A DNA stretch of 64,000 bases from Hepsetus odoe (lineage: Eukaryota > Chordata > Actinopteri > Characiformes > Hepsetidae). The notes under the pieces are model-generated. The model saw only the letters and a program-made list of their open reading frames with translations. It was not told the DNA's origin and ran no database searches. Positions 44,682-54,786 of this stretch are shown piece after piece. Within the stretch, counting starts at the first letter, position 1, and every line of letters starts with the position of its first letter. The position numbers were made by a program, and so were the translations under genes. The stretch lies in the NCBI GenBank assembly GCA_017165825.1, contig CM029372.1, positions 25,522,524 through 25,586,523 of the forward strand, given 5' to 3'.

Positions 44682-44806
44682 TTTTGGGCACGCTAGAGGG
44701 CGCTCTCTGTCACATGTGTTGTGTTTTGGGCACGCTAGAGGGCGCTCTCTATCACGTATAAGGTGTTTGTCACAGGAGGTGTTTTGGGTACGCTAGAGGG
44801 CGCTCT
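44682..44806 (+). promoter_or_regulatory. triplicated U3 motif with CTCF-core-like sequence
   Basis: CGCTAGAGGGCGCTCT occurs identically at 44691-44706, 44733-44748 and 44791-44806, each preceded by TTTTGGG(C/T)A. The YAGRKGGCRS half of the CTCF consensus is matched as CTAGAGGGCGC. The upstream CCA part is poorly matched (ACG). Confidence 0.45.
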
Positions 44807-44860
44807 GTTCTGACTGAGCACACCTGAGCCCCTGCAGGCAGGTGTGCATCATTGGGGCTG

Positions 44861-44870
44861 ACTATTTAAG
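44861..44870 (+). promoter_or_regulatory. TATA-like box of the solo LTR
   Basis: ACTATTTAAG sits between GGGGCT and AGCCCC, which form a short inner stem. This lies inside the longer 16-bp stem. Confidence 0.5.
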
Positions 44871-45212
44871 CCCCGATGAGTCAGAACAGAGCGCGGCTCA
44901 TTAGGTAGGTCAAACCTATGCGTAGCGGTGGTTTTGTCTGTTATTACTAGGTATCCTGATTGTGGACTGCAGTTCCTTTGCACTCGGATCTGGATTTGAA
45001 CTGCAGTCCTGGTTTCTTGTTTGTTTGTTTTGTCACTGTGAACAATAAACTTCTGTTCTGAACTCCTGGCTCTGAACTGACGTCCCTCCGGTACCCCGCC
45101 ACCGTTACAACCCTGAACCCCAAGTTCCTCCAGGGGGACTGTCCCTTTAATTAGGAGCTGGAAGTCACTCTGGATGGGCGCCTCAGCTAAATGCCATAAA
45201 TGTAGGACAAGT

Positions 45213-45400
45213 ACCAGGTGGATGTTTCTAATAAAATGGCAAGTACAAAGGAAGCAGAAGATCTTCCGTTTTCTTTGGAGTGTTCCCATTTAGGCATCAC
45301 CACAGTCCGGTCCTCTGCATCTTCCTCTTTCACTTCAGTCACCGGCATGTCCTGTCTCACCATGTCCATAAAACTCCTCTTCGGTCTTCCTCTTTTTTAC
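45213..45400 (-). mobile_element. foldback end scrap plus RTE-type LINE 3' end
   Basis: 45213-45240 holds GGTGGATGTTTCTAATAAAA, a reversed foldback-transposon end. From 45241 the reversed RTE 3' coding end follows: CTTTGGAGTGTTCCCATTTA, CCGGTCCTCTGCATCTTCCT, GGCATGTCCTGTCTCACCAT and CTCCTCTTCGGTCTTCCTCT, ending near 45400. Confidence 0.7.
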
Positions 45401-45404
45401 ACAG

Positions 45405-46010
45405 GAATCGTTTCGTTGCATTCCAGAATGCATAAAGAATGACTGAAGACACATGGCTGCATTCGCTCAAATGGAGGAGGGGGAAGTTTGTGAATTTGTT
45501 TCCGTGCCATCCAAGTTGTTGATGAAGCATAACTTGTTGAACTAAAAGTCTTCATTGTGAGCTCAGTCAAATGTGTTGAGAAAAACTAGCCAGCGCTTTG
45601 CCCAACGTTTGATTTGTATGCATGATGAAAGCTGCATGTTTGCACCAGAACACAGCTAAATGCCACGGAGCAGCTGGGAAGTGGAGTTAGGTGTGTTAGT
45701 TCTGCCTGAGTACGGTTGAAGAGGCAGGTGTGCAGCTTTGCCAGCTCTCCTACACCTGCTGTGTCCAACTGAGAAAACTGTGCTGTAAAACTGAAGTGTG
45801 ATAATAAGCCTTGCACAAGGATCAAATCCAGAAACAACTCACTTCGGTTCACTGAAGGAAGCACCATCTGCAGGTTCCTCAGGCCGCAGTTTCACTAATT
45901 GTGCAAAGTGTTTGTTAAAAGGAAAACTCATTTGGACGATTAAGGCAATTAAATACTACATACCTGCAAATATTGCAGATTATATCTTCACCATAGAACA
46001 TCTTACCCTC
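45405..46010. other. unique DNA, no feature seen
   Basis: No repeat or exon recognised. Confidence 0.4.
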
Positions 46011-46015
46011 TATTT

Positions 46016-46231
46016 AGCGGTGGCATAGTGGTTAGGGACTAGGTCCCAGGATCAGAAGGTCAAGGGTTCAAATCCCAGACCAGTAGGTTGCCCTGAGGTT
46101 AAGGGTACCTGTCAGGGCAAGTAACTGTCCTCTTCACTGCTCCCTGGGCACTTTCAAGTGTAATTTCATTGTGGTTCACTGTGTGCTGTGCTGCATTTCA
46201 CAATAACAACAGTAGTCACTTTCACTTTCAC
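46016..46231 (+). mobile_element. SINE-A near-complete copy
   Basis: Head GCGGTGGCATAGTGGTTAGG, B box GGGTTCAAATCCC, GTAGGTTGCCCTGAGGTTAA (with a small local duplication, GGGTACCTGTCAGGGCA), and the end CAGTAGTCACTTTCACTTTC. Confidence 0.9.
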
Positions 46232-46424
46232 TATGCCATCTCCTGAGGTCGAGGAGATTTGTTTAAGATCTGAGATGAAGGGTATTATTAGAGAGTTTAA
46301 CATCAAAGCATCATCACGCTTAATCGTTCCAAACATTTTGTGGTGCTTCATCATTACAACAATTACAGAAATTTTTAGTGGAGCATCATTACCCACTTCA
46401 AAGCTGTCTAGCTGAGTTACATCT

Positions 46425-46817
46425 CTGCAACTCATCCCAAGGGTCGAGTTTCATCATTCTGACTTAACCCAAATGTTTTTGGTGCAGCTTCAATACTCTG
46501 ACTCCAACTTTGGTATATACATTTTCATTATTTCAGCTCATCCTAAAGTTGTTTAGTGGAGTTTCATCAGTCCAACTCATCCCAAAGGTGTCCATAGTTT
46601 TCTATCGTATCAACTCATCCCAAAGGTGTTCATAGTTTTCTATCATATCAACTCATCCCAAACGTGTTCATAGTTTTCTATCATATCAACTCATCCCAAA
46701 TGTGTTCATAGTTTTCTATCATATCAACTCACCCCAAACGTGTTCATAGTTTTCTATCATATCAACTCATCCCAAATGTGTTCATAGTTTTCTATCATAT
46801 CAACTCATCCCAGAGGT
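46425..46817. repeat. 38-bp minisatellite with degenerate flanking units
   Basis: Units of 38 bp begin at 46590, 46628, 46666, 46704, 46742 and 46780. The unit contains TTCATAGTTTTCTATCATAT and CAACTCATCCCAAA. Units are nearly identical, differing at the CCCAAAGG/ACG/ATG positions. Older, more diverged relatives of the CAACTCATCCCAA phrase lie just upstream from about 46425. Confidence 0.93.
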
Positions 46818-46819
46818 GT

Positions 46820-48005
46820 TTCAGAGAATCTGAAAGTGAAAGCACTTCAGTACAACTTTGTTTAAGTGAATCTTTTTCATGCCAATTAAACTGAAAGTTT
46901 TAAAATCCATAATTGCCCTAAATCACCGCTTTTAGAGGAGCTTCATCTGTCCGGTTCACATTGACGGTCATTCCGTGTTGTTTCATAACTCATCCCTGTA
47001 GTTCCCACAAAGTTGTTTAGTGGTCATCACAAAAGTTGTATTCATATGTTGAGGTCAAGCCTTCAATTGCTGATTCTAGTTCTTTAGTTTTTTAGTTCTT
47101 TAATAATAATACGGCAAAAGGGGGTCAACTGGACAACAGTTGGCGGTGACCCCTCCCACAGTTTAGAAATGATCATCATGTCTCGGCCAAAGACCCCGGA
47201 GAATGGAATGGCTGAATTAAATGATAGATATTAATTCAATACCAGTGTTTAAGGATCTGAAGTGTGGTGATCGTACAAAAAGGTCAGCACCAGATTCAAC
47301 AAATCCTGAATGGAGCCAGTTTGAGAACCAGTTATGTTTGTGGAAAAAGTCTGTAAAGAGAGTAACAAGGAGAGCTGAAGGCTTTGAAGTGCAACCGTGC
47401 AAAATAGTTAAAAGAAAATACAGTCGAAAGCCCACAGACATCAAATAATAAACACGTGTAAGATCTTCACTGTACAAAAGAGCAGCAAGAGGATGTGAAC
47501 ATTTCTGTGTCTGCAGAGACCCTTCCTGACTCTCATTAGTAACAGCATTAATAATCAGGTGATGTTCAGGAAAGAAGAGATATCAGGGCACCAGGGTAAT
47601 GTTATCTACTTGAAGTGAACACAAAGAACATGCCTAATAACAATATGCTGGAGAACTTCGGGTAAAAGGGAATGGAACAGATTTGTTGTAACCGTATTAT
47701 ATTTTGAACATGTCAATGGGAGTGGGTTTGGCGTGAAATCCTTCTAGAGGAGCTCACCATGGTTCACAGTGGGGGTTAATGGAACCACACGTCTGAAGAG
47801 TTCAATGTCTCTGAAAGCTCCCTTCCTAAGTTATTGCATGAAATGGTCATGAATACACTGCCCGATGGCAGAGACATTGCCTTACGTTAGATCTGAGATT
47901 CAATTTGGGCATCATATGTATTTATATTAAACATTCATGGAGTAGGGGTATATTGCAAGGCTTATTTATTTAGAAAATATCTTTTTTTCCATATTTTCCT
48001 ACAAT
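46820..48005. other. unique DNA, no feature seen
   Basis: No repeat or exon recognised. The ORF at 47221-47448 (75 codons) has no known motif. Confidence 0.4.
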
Positions 48006-48009
48006 TTTA

Positions 48010-48197
48010 TAGACTAGAGTAGAGAGTAGAGTGATCTTTTATTATCCCACGAATGGGAAATTTGGGCGTTACAGGGTTCTTATAAAAGTGACAGGTGTAC
48101 AGAAAAAGAAAAAATATATATATAAAAAATATAAAGATATAGAGAAAGAGGAACAAGTACAGGAGAAAGTAGAGGAGCTATAAATAAATAATAAATA

Positions 48198-48231
<34 letters not shown>

Positions 48232-48402
48232 ATATACATATACATATCTACAAGGAGAATTAGGTGACCATATATACAGTACACAGTAATAATACACGGT
48301 AATAAATAAGTTTTAAATAAATTATAAATATAAATAAACAAGTAGCAAAATATAAATGTAATAATAATAATAGTAATAGTGATAATAATAATAATAGTAG
48401 TA

Positions 48403-48438
<36 letters not shown>

Positions 48439-48440
48439 GT
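48010..48440. repeat. L2-type LINE 3' tail (reverse) with TATC and AAT microsatellites
   Basis: 48019-48070 reads GATCTTTTATTATCCCACGA and GGGAAATTTGGGCG, the reverse of the L2-type 3' end seen at 63700-63730 (AATTTCTCATTTGTGGGATAATAAAGG). An A-rich stretch follows, then (TATC)n at 48198-48232 and an imperfect (AAT)n at 48358-48440. Confidence 0.7.
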
Positions 48441-48559
48441 ATACAATTGTCAATATTAATTATAATTATTGTCAATATTATATAAACTCAGAAGTTTAGG
48501 TTCACAGGTAGGTTTGGATAGTAAATGAAATGGCTATATTTGAGATTTAGACATTAAAT

Positions 48560-48780
48560 TAGTGACTAGGACCCAGGATCAGAAGGCTGTGGGTTTGAAT
48601 CCTGTACTAGAATGGGTTCTGAGGTGCCCTTGAGTAAGGTACCATCACCATCACTGCTCCCTGGGGCTGGTTATGGCTGCCCACTGCGATACGGTGTGTG
48701 TGGTTTAAATGCAGAGGATGCATTTCCTCGTGGTTCAGTGTGTGCTCTGCTGCGTTTCAAAATTGGTCACTTTCACTTTC
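48560..48780 (+). mobile_element. SINE-A copy, head truncated
   Basis: Starts at AGTGACTAGGACCCAGGATC, has B box GGGTTTGAATCC, then GAGTAAGGTACCATCACCAT and the end TTGGTCACTTTCACTTTC. Confidence 0.87.
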
Positions 48781-48784
48781 TCTA

Positions 48785-49330
48785 CAATGGATCATTTGAC
48801 ACCAAATCCACTCTGAATGATGTTACTGTGATCTCAGTGATTAAATTTGATGGCGTTCCTCTTCATGCGAACGTAATAACGGGAAAAAATTCAAAGAAAG
48901 TTATAAAAATACTGCAGAAATTGTCACAACATGCCAAGCTTCTTTTCATCCACGCGACATCACTATTCTTCCTGCATTTGTCGCCCTCCTGTGAGCATCT
49001 GCCAGAGGACTCTATTCATAACAGAACGTAATGTCGACACATATTGTTATTCACACAGAGGCAAGAAATCGATTCAGAGTTAATTACACTTAACTGGCTA
49101 CTTAATGTGCTGCGTTTTATATCTGTCCCTTTATTGTACGTGACTAATTCTCTTGCTTGGAGAGAGACAGATCACTGTTAATGTGAGGAGATGGTAAACC
49201 CAGCCTGAACGTTTCACCGCCTGGGCTGCTCCCACATTTCCTCCGCTTCTGAATGTGTGTGATGACGACTGGCTGGGCTCATATCCCGTCCTTATTAATG
49301 ACCAGGGTGGCAGCAATTGATCATCCAGTA
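48785..49330. other. unique DNA, no feature seen
   Basis: No repeat or exon recognised. Confidence 0.4.
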
Positions 49331-49338
49331 GGGCTGTA

Positions 49339-49391
<53 letters not shown>

Positions 49392-49733
49392 AGAGGGAGA
49401 GACACACACACTATTTATAGTGTAAATGTGAAAGTGTGTGAGAGTCTGTGTTTGTGCGCATCTGTGTGCGGAGTTTAAAAATGTGTGTGAGCATAAGAGT
49501 GCGCGTGTGTGTGAGTGTGCGTGTGTGTGTATGTGTGTGTACCTGCCCCATCCTTATCTCTCTTTCCCAGCAGTGCTCTGATTGTCACATGAACACACAT
49601 ACACACACTCACACACACACACACAGGCAGTGGTCCACAGGTGATGATGTATGACAGAGCTGATCTGTGGAGGGGAGAATATAACCCATATGATTTCCAT
49701 CACTTGCGCACACACACATACACACACACACTC

Positions 49734-49794
<61 letters not shown>

Positions 49795-49832
49795 GAACCT
49801 GTGAACCTGTGACCTTGGCTGTTACACATATG

Positions 49833-49871
<39 letters not shown>

Positions 49872-50117
49872 CCTGTTATTCAAACAAACAGATGATATTA
49901 TAAGAAAAAAAGTAATTGGACTCTTACAAGAAAGAGTGGCGAATGAGGGGAATGGAGAGAGCAGGGGAGGATCCAAATAAGACAGAAAGGGGAGGGAAAA
50001 GGGGAGAGATAGAGAGACAGGAGGGGGGGAGAAGGAGAGACAGACACAGAGAAAAAAATGATACAGAGATAGAAAGAGTGAAAAAGAATGAGAGAGAAAG
50101 AATAATGGGTGAGAGGA

Positions 50118-50185
<68 letters not shown>

Positions 50186-50226
50186 GTAAGTGAGGGAGAG
50201 GGAGAGAGAGAGGGAGAGAGAGAGCA

Positions 50227-50275
<49 letters not shown>
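49339..50275. repeat. cluster of long microsatellites
   Basis: In order: GT then GA (49339-49405), GT-rich with interruptions (49430-49545), CA (49598-49626), a long CA array (49708-49790), GT (49834-49871), purine-rich sequence, AAAG units (50117-50184) and GA (50191-50273). The long CA and GT arrays are complementary and only about 43 bp apart. All long frames here (up to 243 codons) are low-complexity artefacts. Confidence 0.96.
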
Positions 50276-50461
50276 TACTTGTCACTCTGTGGAGAGTCTT
50301 CAGCAGTGTGGGTGTAAACAGCCGCTGAGGCGGGGTGGTATGATTTGGGGGGCTGGAGGGATGGAGGTACAGGATGTGCTGTGCTCTTCAGCCAGACATG
50401 ATGGAACATCCTTCTTGGTTCCAACTTAAAACCTGATTATGGAACCAGAACACTTTGTGCC

Positions 50462-50810
50462 AAAACTTACTCACTCATTTTCATACCCGCTTATCCTGAA
50501 TAAGGCCGCGGGTGGTGGTGCTGGAGCCTATCCCAGCTCTCACAGGACAAAAGGCGGGTACACACCCTGGTTAGGGTCGCCAGTGCATCGCAGGACAGAC
50601 CCACACACTCCAACCTGGGGAGTGTGTGTGTTTCCTCCAGGAGCCCTGGGTTCCTCCCACCTTTGGATGGTGGGAGGAACCCAGGGCTCCTGGAGGAAAC
50701 ACACACAGACACACGGAAAACATGTCTACACAGAAAGAACCCGGACCGTCCCGCCTGGAAATCAAACCCAGGACTGTCCCGCTGAGAGAAAACAGCGTTT
50801 AACAAAAATT
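50462..50810 (-). mobile_element. L2-tail SINE copy containing a perfect palindrome
   Basis: Reverse orientation: TTTTCATACCCGCTTATCCT, GGAGCCTATCCCAGCTCTCA, GGTCGCCAGTGCATCGCAGG, then the body GAACCCGGACCGTCCCGCCT and the reversed B box AAATCAAACCCAGGACTG. In the middle a 39-bp arm is duplicated in inverted form (50623-50661 and 50669-50707). Confidence 0.8.
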
Positions 50811-50834
50811 AGAATTAGTGTGAATTACACTTTT

Positions 50835-51017
50835 ACATTACATTTAGCAGACGCTCTTATCCAGAGCGACTTCCATGTCCTAATTACAGGGACAGTCCCC
50901 CTGGAGACACTCAGGGTTAAGGGTCTTGCTCAGGGACCCAGTGGTGGTAGTGCTAGAGGTGGGATTCGAACCAGGGACCTCTTGAGTACCCTACCACTAG
51001 ACCACCACCACCCCCCA
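50835..51017 (-). mobile_element. SINE-B complete copy
   Basis: Reverse orientation with all parts: tail ATTTAGCAGACGCTCTTATC, CCTAATTACAGGGACAGTCC, GGTGGTAGTGCTAGAGGTGG, reversed B box GGGATTCGAACC (intact), and head ACCACTAGACCACCACCACC. It is the best-preserved SINE-B promoter in the window. Confidence 0.92.
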
Positions 51018-51019
51018 CT

Positions 51020-52455
51020 TACATTACCAGTCTCTGCATGGTGTTCCAGCCACTATGGCCTGTATTCTAGCACCGCACGTCCCAGGTGTTCTGCTATCTA
51101 GATCCCGGCTTTCTCAAGGGTAGGATTATCCCAAAGTTGTGCCCTGAATAGAAATAATGTTTCCTTTCAGTGCCACAGTGTGTTTAGATTAGCAGTTACC
51201 AAATGCTACCTGCCCAAGGTTGATTTTATTATAGTGCAGTTGAGGTCAGCTCTGACTCTTTGTGACCTGTGTGTGCACGCGCGTGTGTGTGTGTGTGTGT
51301 GTGGTCCATGAGGAATTATGTAATGTTTCCATCTGAAATACATTCATGCATCTTATTCTCCCACTTTTCACCTAACCCGTAAAATGAGTTACTGCCGCCC
51401 AGTAAGAGTGGCTGAAGTGAGAGATGATTTGCATAAGAAATTTATTGACCACCCCCTGATTCCATTCTCAGCGTTCTCCACAGCATCATGGGTAGCTGGA
51501 TAGCTGATGATTCCCCCTATTAATAGCCTAAATAATTCAATAATTAATGCAATAGTTCAAGACCCCAGTTTAAAAATTCATTGGTTTTTTTTGTTTGTTT
51601 TTTTGCTTTCATTACATTTGTGTATAATTTCCATTACAAAATAGAAGAATATTTCTATCCTCCAGCGCTCCCTGTTGTCCAACGAGTGGAAGATGCTCTT
51701 TCCATTTTGGTGGGAGCTACAGGTCATTAAAACCGATGTTGGGAGATTTGGTTACTCTCCGTATTTGACAAAGTTAGCTGCTTAATATAGTTTATAGTAA
51801 GTAGCGAATGTTCTTATTGTTATTATAAAATAAGAATGTCTCAAACGACAATGGGTGCAGTAAAGCATTTTCCCACAGCAAAGATGAACATCAGAGGGAT
51901 TTTATGCAGCACCGTTAACAAATTCCCCTGGGTAAGGAATAACTCACCCTAAGGGTTCACACATATGGTGTTTAATGCAGCCAGACACCTGGGAGTAGCA
52001 GTGGAAACAGTATGCCCTGTCACATGAAAGCACGGCTCCTGGATTTCTAACCGCTAAACAAAAATGGCTTCAAATATTACAAAATGTTAATGCTTTCCTT
52101 TCTTAGCCTAAAGAAAGTGAGAGCCTAAGTGGTCTTTTTAACGTCCCCATATACAAGATGTGCCTCGCGTTGTGTTCCCTGAGTGTCGTGCCCCCGGAGT
52201 GTTATGTTCCCTGAGCTGAAAAAAGTTCCGTTTCATAACACAGCCTTTAACTATCTTCAAATTACATAAAATCTTGATGGCAGCTATAAAAAAAAAAAAA
52301 AAAGACTTAAAGATTTTGATTTTATTTTATGGCCTGCCTTTCATGCTGACTCATTGCAAGGGTTATGGCTAAAAAAAAAATTAAAATAAAAAAACAGGGT
52401 TATGGTTCAAACAAGTTCGCAGAACACAGGGGAGAACTCAAGAGAAAACTTGCTG
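51020..52455. other. unique DNA with short simple repeats
   Basis: (GT)n at 51281-51302 and A-runs at 52287-52303 and 52370-52392. No exon recognised. Confidence 0.4.
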
Positions 52456-52458
52456 ATT

Positions 52459-52545
52459 TAAGTGAAAGTGACTATTCTTGTCATTGCAAGGTCACAGCAC
52501 AGCACACCACAACAAAACCGGACCTCTGTATTTAACCCATGCTTT
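52459..52545 (-). mobile_element. SINE-A 3' fragment
   Basis: AAGTGAAAGTGACTATTCTTG to GACCTCTGTATTTAACCCAT in reverse. It stops where a CTTTCTTTCT run and the MITE at 52553 begin. Confidence 0.87.
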
Positions 52546-52552
52546 TCTTTCT

Positions 52553-52801
52553 TTCTAAAAAGATTTTAGAAAACAGAAGAAAATACATCCCGGATACCTC
52601 TTTAGGTCGCCAGTAGGCGGATTAACATAATGGCTTGTTAGGACACCATGAAATAGGGGGTGGGTTAACTTAATGGCAAGCAATGGTTAGTTACGCAAGT
52701 AAAGGAGACCACGCATAATTAGTCTTTGTTTGCCATTAAGTTAACCCAACCCTCATCCCACAGGTGACCTGATGAGGTATCCAGGATATAGATTCTAAAA
52801 A
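52553..52801. mobile_element. unrecognised MITE-like inverted repeat
   Basis: Outer arms 52587-52611 and 52764-52788 share ATCC(C/T)GGATACCTC and AGGTC in inverted form. Inner arms TGGGTTAACTTAATGGCAA (52661-52679) and its exact complement (52730-52748) form a 19-bp perfect stem. The whole is flanked by TTCTAAAAA at 52553-52561 and 52793-52801, a possible 9-bp target duplication. There is no coding sequence and I do not recognise the family. Confidence 0.55.
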
Positions 52802-52884
52802 ATGTAGATGCCCTGACAGGGTATCCATATCAGTACACTGGCACCAAAGAAAGGTTAATTGCACCTTTTTGGGCTTTTCATTGT

Positions 52885-53170
52885 TACTTCTCATCGAGAA
52901 GGTTTTGGTTTTGAATCCAAGACAGTGATGGCCTGGATCCTTATCTGTGGAGCATGTTCTCCATGCATCTGGGTGCTCTGGTTTTCTCCCACAAGCCTGG
53001 GAGACTGGAAGTGTTAAATTGCCTCCTGTGGGTCTGTGTGTCTGCCCTGTGATAGACTAGCAAGCTCTCCAGGACGTTCCTCCATCTTTTTCCTTATGAT
53101 CACTGGGATAGGCTCCAGCGCCCCCACGACACAGGATAAGACAACCGGCTCAGATGATGGATAGATGGTT
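52885..53170 (+). mobile_element. L2-tail (HE1-type) SINE copy
   Basis: Order: degraded B box GTTTTGAATCC, GGCCTGGATCC, GGTGCTCTGGTTTTCTCCCA, GTGTGTCTGCCCTGTGATAG, GGATAGGCTCCAGCGCCCCC and a tail with GATGGATAGATGG. It is the most complete copy of this family here. Confidence 0.85.
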
Positions 53171-53174
53171 GGCC

Positions 53175-53805
53175 AACTTTTCCTGCAGGACGTTCTCCCC
53201 TGTGACTAACCACTAAAGAGATTTAACCCCCTTAATTTAGAGTGTACCCCAAGATAAATGCCACTGATGAGGACAATGTTGTCACCACATCTCTTTCGAG
53301 AAAGTAGAGACAATGATCAAGCTTCATTCGTCCTATAGGACTGCATTACTGCACTCCTCAGTCCCTGGGTCCTCTGCTTATCCATTTTCTCCCTGTCTTC
53401 CTGGCTGAGAGAGGCAATGTGCTACTTCCAGCTCCAGTGGCTCCTCCCACCCGCTCGCAATTAGCCCCCATCGTTAGGTCTAGATGAAACTGCGCCACAC
53501 TCACTGCGGTTTCAAAATGCTCACTCTCTCCCCTCCATGAGTCACACAGACTGGAGGCTTCTGAGAGACAATATTGCCATCTGTTGGAAACTTGCCTGCT
53601 CTCTAACATGTGAGAAGGAAAGAGAAGGACACAGAAACGGAGGGAAGGACGAGAGAGGGAGAATATCGTTGAATATGTTCCGAGACCAGCGCTTAAACTG
53701 TAAACCCTTCTGTATGCGTTGGCAATATTGTACTTCATACAGTCTTGCCAATAAAGCTGTCTTCAATTGGAATGCTAGCGATAAAGGCAGGAGGAGAGGG
53801 TGATT
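53175..53805. other. unique DNA, no feature seen
   Basis: No repeat or exon recognised. The 126-codon minus-strand frame at 53358-53738 has no known domain. Confidence 0.4.
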
Positions 53806-53807
53806 GA

Positions 53808-53821
53808 CAGAGAGAGAGAGA

Positions 53822-53878
<57 letters not shown>
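53808..53878. repeat. (GA)n microsatellite
   Basis: GA dinucleotides with one GGAAAG interruption near 53821. Confidence 0.97.
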
Positions 53879-53884
53879 ATGTGT

Positions 53885-54500
53885 GTTTATTCACCATCGT
53901 AAATCGTGATACCCTGATAGCAAATCTGACCCTCTTTGTGATGATGGCGGTCCGTCTCCCAGTGATAGCGGCCAGTTTATCTCATCTCTTTGAATGCGAT
54001 GAGTGCGGCCTAGACCTTGAAGCACAACCGCATTTGACATTCATAAATTGCATGGCAACATTTGACTGCTTCTGTGCAAAGGCTGTAATGGAATGACTTA
54101 AAGGAACATGCTGGCTTTTTTTAAATGACATTTTTTATATCAACTTTGTATGCATTGGCATTTTATGCATACCTTTATGCATAATTTATGCACACTTGAG
54201 CATAGACCACGCCTTGGTTGATTGGTTACAGGTTGAGCAAATTCACAAAGTCAGAGAAAAGAGCTGCGCCTGAACAAATGCGATTACATCTTGAGTTTTA
54301 TCATTGAAACCTCAAACAACAGTAACTTTGCTGGAAGAGTTCAAATTGTAAATCATAAGCAAGGAGTTCTGAAGGACTAGGAATGTCCTTGGGACGGAGG
54401 GAGGTCCTGGAACAAGAAAGAACATTTTACTGTTTCTCTTACAGAGTGACCATTTCTCATGTTTTTCATATTTTGTAAGGCTACTTTTATGCAGCACAGT
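53885..54500. other. unique DNA, no feature seen
   Basis: No repeat or exon recognised. Confidence 0.4.
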
Positions 54501-54509
54501 CTGTGCGAA

Positions 54510-54752
54510 TGTCCTTTATCAGTGGTCAGTTTTTAGACACAGGGTGCTGTTGGCTGGATTTTTATGATTAGTAGACCATTCTCAGCGGTGAACTGTGGTC
54601 CATGAAAACTTCACAGCTGTGTGTGATCTACCAAAGCAGAAGAGGGCAGATCAAATGGTGCAGATAAATACATTTAATCTAGTGTGTAATTGGGAACTAC
54701 TAAGGGCAACATAATGGTAAATACAGAAGAAGATTAGGTGTACTTAATAAAG

Positions 54753-54786
<34 letters not shown>

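Larger units (their letters stand above)
44656..45109 (+). mobile_element. solo LTR, 454 bp, with 5-bp target duplication
   Basis: Begins TGTCACATG and ends CCGTTACA (TGT...ACA), flanked by ACCCT at 44651-44655 and 45110-45114. The upstream third holds three tandem units containing CGCTAGAGGGCGCTCT. Next comes a 16-bp inverted stem (44800-44815 with 44879-44894) enclosing a TATA-like ACTATTTAAG at 44861-44870. A poly-A signal AATAAA lies at 45044-45049. The order U3 enhancer repeats, TATA, poly-A signal fits a retroviral or Gypsy-type LTR on the plus strand. No internal region is present, so it arose by LTR-LTR recombination. The superfamily cannot be told from the LTR alone. Confidence 0.9.
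44548..45212 (+). mobile_element. SINE-B split by a solo LTR
   Basis: The head half lies at 44548-44655 (GGTGGTTGACTAGTTGTAG, a degraded B box GGTTTTAATCC, then CCAGCACTACCGCCATTGGG). The tail half lies at 45110-45212 (CCCCAAGTTCCTCCAGGGGG, CTGTCCCTTTAATTAGG, GCTAAATGCCATAAATGTAG). Removing the insert and one ACCCT rejoins the element at GAGCAAAACCCTGAACCCC, as in intact copies such as 8749-8962. Confidence 0.92.

Noticed and set aside
49554..50424. Open frames up to 243 codons with poly-Leu/Ser/Phe or Glu/Arg/Lys
   Set aside because: They run through CA, GT, GA and AAAG microsatellites; low-complexity artefacts.
50439..51101. 220-codon plus-strand frame
   Set aside because: It spans an L2-tail SINE, its palindrome and a SINE-B, both in reverse; there is no domain beyond SINE sequence.
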